A DNA stretch of 64,000 bases from Janibacter sp. DB-40. Its GTDB lineage: Bacteria; Actinomycetota; Actinomycetes; Actinomycetales; Dermatophilaceae. Positions within the stretch are counted from its first letter, which is position 1; each line of letters opens with the position of its first letter. Both the position numbers and the translations under genes were made by a program. The DNA is taken from NCBI RefSeq assembly GCF_029510815.1, contig NZ_CP120360.1, positions 2,728,001 through 2,792,000 on the forward strand. Direction: 5' to 3'. Below, piece after piece: positions 61,983 to 64,000 of this stretch. The notes beneath the pieces were generated by a model that worked only from the letters and a program-made list of their open reading frames with translations, made no database searches and was not told the DNA's origin.

Positions 61983-64000
61983 GTGCACGAGTACATCGCA
62001 GCGAGCAAGCCTGCCGAGGGGCGGCGGCGGGTCTACCGGATGAGCCGGATGGAGATGGAGCGCCACGGTCGCTGGCGCTCCCTCGTCCACACCCTCGTCG
62101 TTGCCGCGGCCCTGCTCCTGCTGCAGTACCCCCTGCGCCAGGTCGCCGTCGGTGACTGGGACGCCACCGATGCCGTCGCCCGGGGGACCTCGGCCCGGCT
62201 GAGCCTGCTCGTCGACGTCGCGCTGGTCGGCGCCTACCTCGCCGTGGCCTGGCGGGCGCTCGAGTTGCTGCTGGCCTGGAATCGACGCTCCGCGTGGCGA
62301 AGGCCGGCCCAGGCCGCAGCCGGTGCCGTCGCGATCGGCGCGTGCCTCGACCTGGCCGAGAACCTCGCCCTGTGGCGCGAGACCGGGGCCCAGGGGTGGC
62401 AGGGCGACCTGGCTGTCGCGTGGTCAGCTCCGAAGCTCGTGCTCGTGGTGAGCGGGCTCGGCGTACTGATGGCCCTCGGACGCTATGCGTGGTGGCGGTG
62501 GCACCGGCGGCCACCCGACCCCGAGACCGAGCCCGAGGTGGTCCGGCAGCCGGAGCGCATCATCTCCTGCTCGGGCGGGGGTGTGCGCTCCGCGGCCTTC
62601 TGCCTCGGAGGCCTGCAGGAGCTGAGCGATCAGCGCGTCGACGACGACCCGTCCAGTCCACGCGTGTACGACAGCGCCGACTACGTCGTGGGCGTCAGCG
62701 GAGGCGGGTACATCGCCGCGGCCTTCCACGCGGTGCGCTGGCACTCGCATCCCAGCGATGCGGAGACGGGGGAAGTCGACGCGGATCGGGGGTGGGCCGA
62801 GCTGGACCCCTACCAGTTCGCTCAGGAGTCCCCTGAGCTGCAGTGGCTGCGCCGCAACAGCAGGTACCTGCTCGACTCCGGCAGCAGCGCGCTCCAAGGA
62901 CTGCTCTCGGTCCTCTTCGGCGTCGCGGTCAACCTCGTGCTGCTGACCGCCGTTCTCGGGGCAACCGCGTGGTTGCTCGGGTGGTACCTGGTCGCTTCCG
63001 GTGCGCTGACCGGCTGGCACAACACCGCCGCCCAGGCCCTGGGCTTCACGGACGGCCCGTGGGATGCGGTTCGATCCGTGTGGCTGGTCCCGGCCCTCGG
63101 GGTGCTGGCCTTCCTGCTCGGGAAGGTGGTGAGCAAGTTCGCCATCCTCCCGTACCGGGCGCAGACCGGGCTGCGGCGGCTCAGTGGTGCGCTCATCGTC
63201 GTCGGGACGCTGCTCATGGCACTGCTGCTGGGAGTGCCCGCCGCCCTGGCCGCGCTGCACAACTTCGCCGCGAGCAGTGGATCGGCGCTGGCCGGCCTGG
63301 TGCACGTCCTCGGTTTCGTCCCGGACGACGCATGCCTCGCGCAGCTCGCGGCGAACAACTCCGCCTGCGGTGTCTCGTCCGCCGGCCTGGCCACGACCGA
63401 GGCGGTCAACCAGCTCGAGGACAGGGGCACCGCGTCGGTGACCGAGCTGACCGCCGGAGGGGTGGCCGCCGTGGTCGCGGCCGTGTTGGCGGTGGCCAGG
63501 ACGGCTCGCAGCGCCCTCGGCGGTGAGGGCACCTCCGGCTCCATGCTTCGCGGCGTCATCAACAGGTTCTGGTCGAGGATCAAGGGCGTCGTGCTCCCGT
63601 GGGCGGCAGTGGCGCTGGTGGCCGTCGTGGTGCTCGTCCTCCTGCTGCGCTGGAGCGCGGCCCTGGTCGCATCGCCGGAGAACCTCGCCTCGTGGGACCT
63701 CGCGCTGGGCCTCGTCATCGCCGTGCTCGCCGTCTGCCTGCTCACCGACGCGAACCTGACCTCCCTGCACCGGTTCTACAAGGAGCGGCTCTCCTGGGCC
63801 TTCATCATCGAGCGCACCCCCGGCAGCGCCGGGCCGCTGCAGTACCGGAAGCCACTGCGGTTCTCCCAGTCGAGACCGCCCAGCCGTCGCAAGGGACCGC
63901 GTCTCGTGGCGTGCGCGGTGGCGAACATCAACGACCCCGGTGTCGTGCCGGTCGGCCGCGGCTGCACTCCCTTCGTCTTCGATGACTCACACATCGGGCT
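61983..64000 (+). CDS. Polytopic membrane protein with split patatin-like hydrolase domain, 3' end cut by window edge
   Basis: At least 672 residues from a GTG with GGGGGAG before it. Three helices (about 34-165), then patatin-like elements: oxyanion loop SCSGGGVRSAAF (near 197) and nucleophile elbow VVGVSGGGYIAAAF (GxSxG, near 240). About five more helices follow (320-585) before hydrophilic sequence resumes (RLVACAVANINDPG), so the lipase core seems interrupted by membrane segments. The Asp of the Ser-Asp dyad is beyond the window. Probably a membrane lipid acyl hydrolase. Confidence 0.7.
   Translation, partial: MHEYIAASKPAEGRRRVYRMSRMEMERHGRWRSLVHTLVVAAALLLLQYPLRQVAVGDWDATDAVARGTSARLSLLVDVALVGAYLAVAWRALELLLAWNRRSAWRRPAQAAAGAVAIGACLDLAENLALWRETGAQGWQGDLAVAWSAPKLVLVVSGLGVLMALGRYAWWRWHRRPPDPETEPEVVRQPERIISCSGGGVRSAAFCLGGLQELSDQRVDDDPSSPRVYDSADYVVGVSGGGYIAAAFHAVRWHSHPSDAETGEVDADRGWAELDPYQFAQESPELQWLRRNSRYLLDSGSSALQGLLSVLFGVAVNLVLLTAVLGATAWLLGWYLVASGALTGWHNTAAQALGFTDGPWDAVRSVWLVPALGVLAFLLGKVVSKFAILPYRAQTGLRRLSGALIVVGTLLMALLLGVPAALAALHNFAASSGSALAGLVHVLGFVPDDACLAQLAANNSACGVSSAGLATTEAVNQLEDRGTASVTELTAGGVAAVVAAVLAVARTARSALGGEGTSGSMLRGVINRFWSRIKGVVLPWAAVALVAVVVLVLLLRWSAALVASPENLASWDLALGLVIAVLAVCLLTDANLTSLHRFYKERLSWAFIIERTPGSAGPLQYRKPLRFSQSRPPSRRKGPRLVACAVANINDPGVVPVGRGCTPFVFDDSHIG

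Overview
The window is a 64 kb piece of a high-GC actinobacterial chromosome. The C50 carotenoid operon (crtB, crtI, crtYe, crtYf, crtEb), a GTP-type PEP carboxykinase, fused isobutyryl-CoA mutase IcmF, a MarR-associated icmF promoter, overlapping start/stop codons and many leaderless-looking starts point to Micrococcales. I think Intrasporangiaceae/Dermatophilaceae (Janibacter or Knoellia type) most likely; that placement is inference. No prophage, insertion sequence, CRISPR array or rRNA operon was seen. The content is mostly housekeeping and metabolic.

Layout. 1-5253 (minus): a tightly overlapping carotenoid operon ending in a DUF2238-like membrane protein and a glycosyltransferase cut by the window edge. 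5371-12189: tRNA-Ser(CGA), tadA, upp, a PH-domain pair, a PadR/HAAS-type pair and the pntAB transhydrogenase. 12355-24694: a small acidic exported protein, an IlvG-like TPP enzyme, a sphingosine-phosphate-lyase-like decarboxylase with an MFS porter, alaA, paired fluoride channels, MarR, icmF, two DUF202 proteins and a BtuF-like protein. 24848-31657: a subtilase, two acyl-CoA dehydrogenases and pckG. 31827-38556: small genes, tRNA-Arg and two more tRNA-Ser, an LCP cell-wall ligase, cspA, aroQ and cysE-cysK. 38797-44322: a large membrane Fe-S oxidoreductase with a repetitive tail, a GNAT, SPW and TetR proteins. 44383-54220: an osmoprotectant ABC transporter, HIBYL-CoA hydrolase, amidase, dcd, and MFS and POT transporters. 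54322-61831: a six-gene minus-strand operon (FAD oxidoreductase, DUF1365, CFA synthase, SDR, CPBP protease, NAD-epimerase) divergent from an SRPBCC protein and a CarH/LitR-type B12 photoreceptor. It is followed by 32-bp tandem repeats and the start of a membrane patatin-like protein that runs off the window.

Themes. Light and membranes: the C50 carotenoids and the CFA/FAD operon beside a B12-photoreceptor regulator both look like photo-oxidative defence. Branched-chain and odd-chain carbon: IcmF, HIBYL-CoA hydrolase, acyl-CoA dehydrogenases and PEPCK. B12: IcmF, a BtuF-like protein and CarH/LitR.

Two sequence-level signals stand out. The 9-mer CGAAGGGGG (or its complement) occurs at least 30 times, alone inside genes in both orientations and as inverted pairs forming transcription terminators, an arrangement that resembles DNA uptake sequences. 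A 17-nt repeat linked to this 9-mer occurs five times in 3 kb, two of them forming the start of the DUF1365 gene. Four genes carry five apparent single-base losses in G/C runs, most simply explained as sequence errors.
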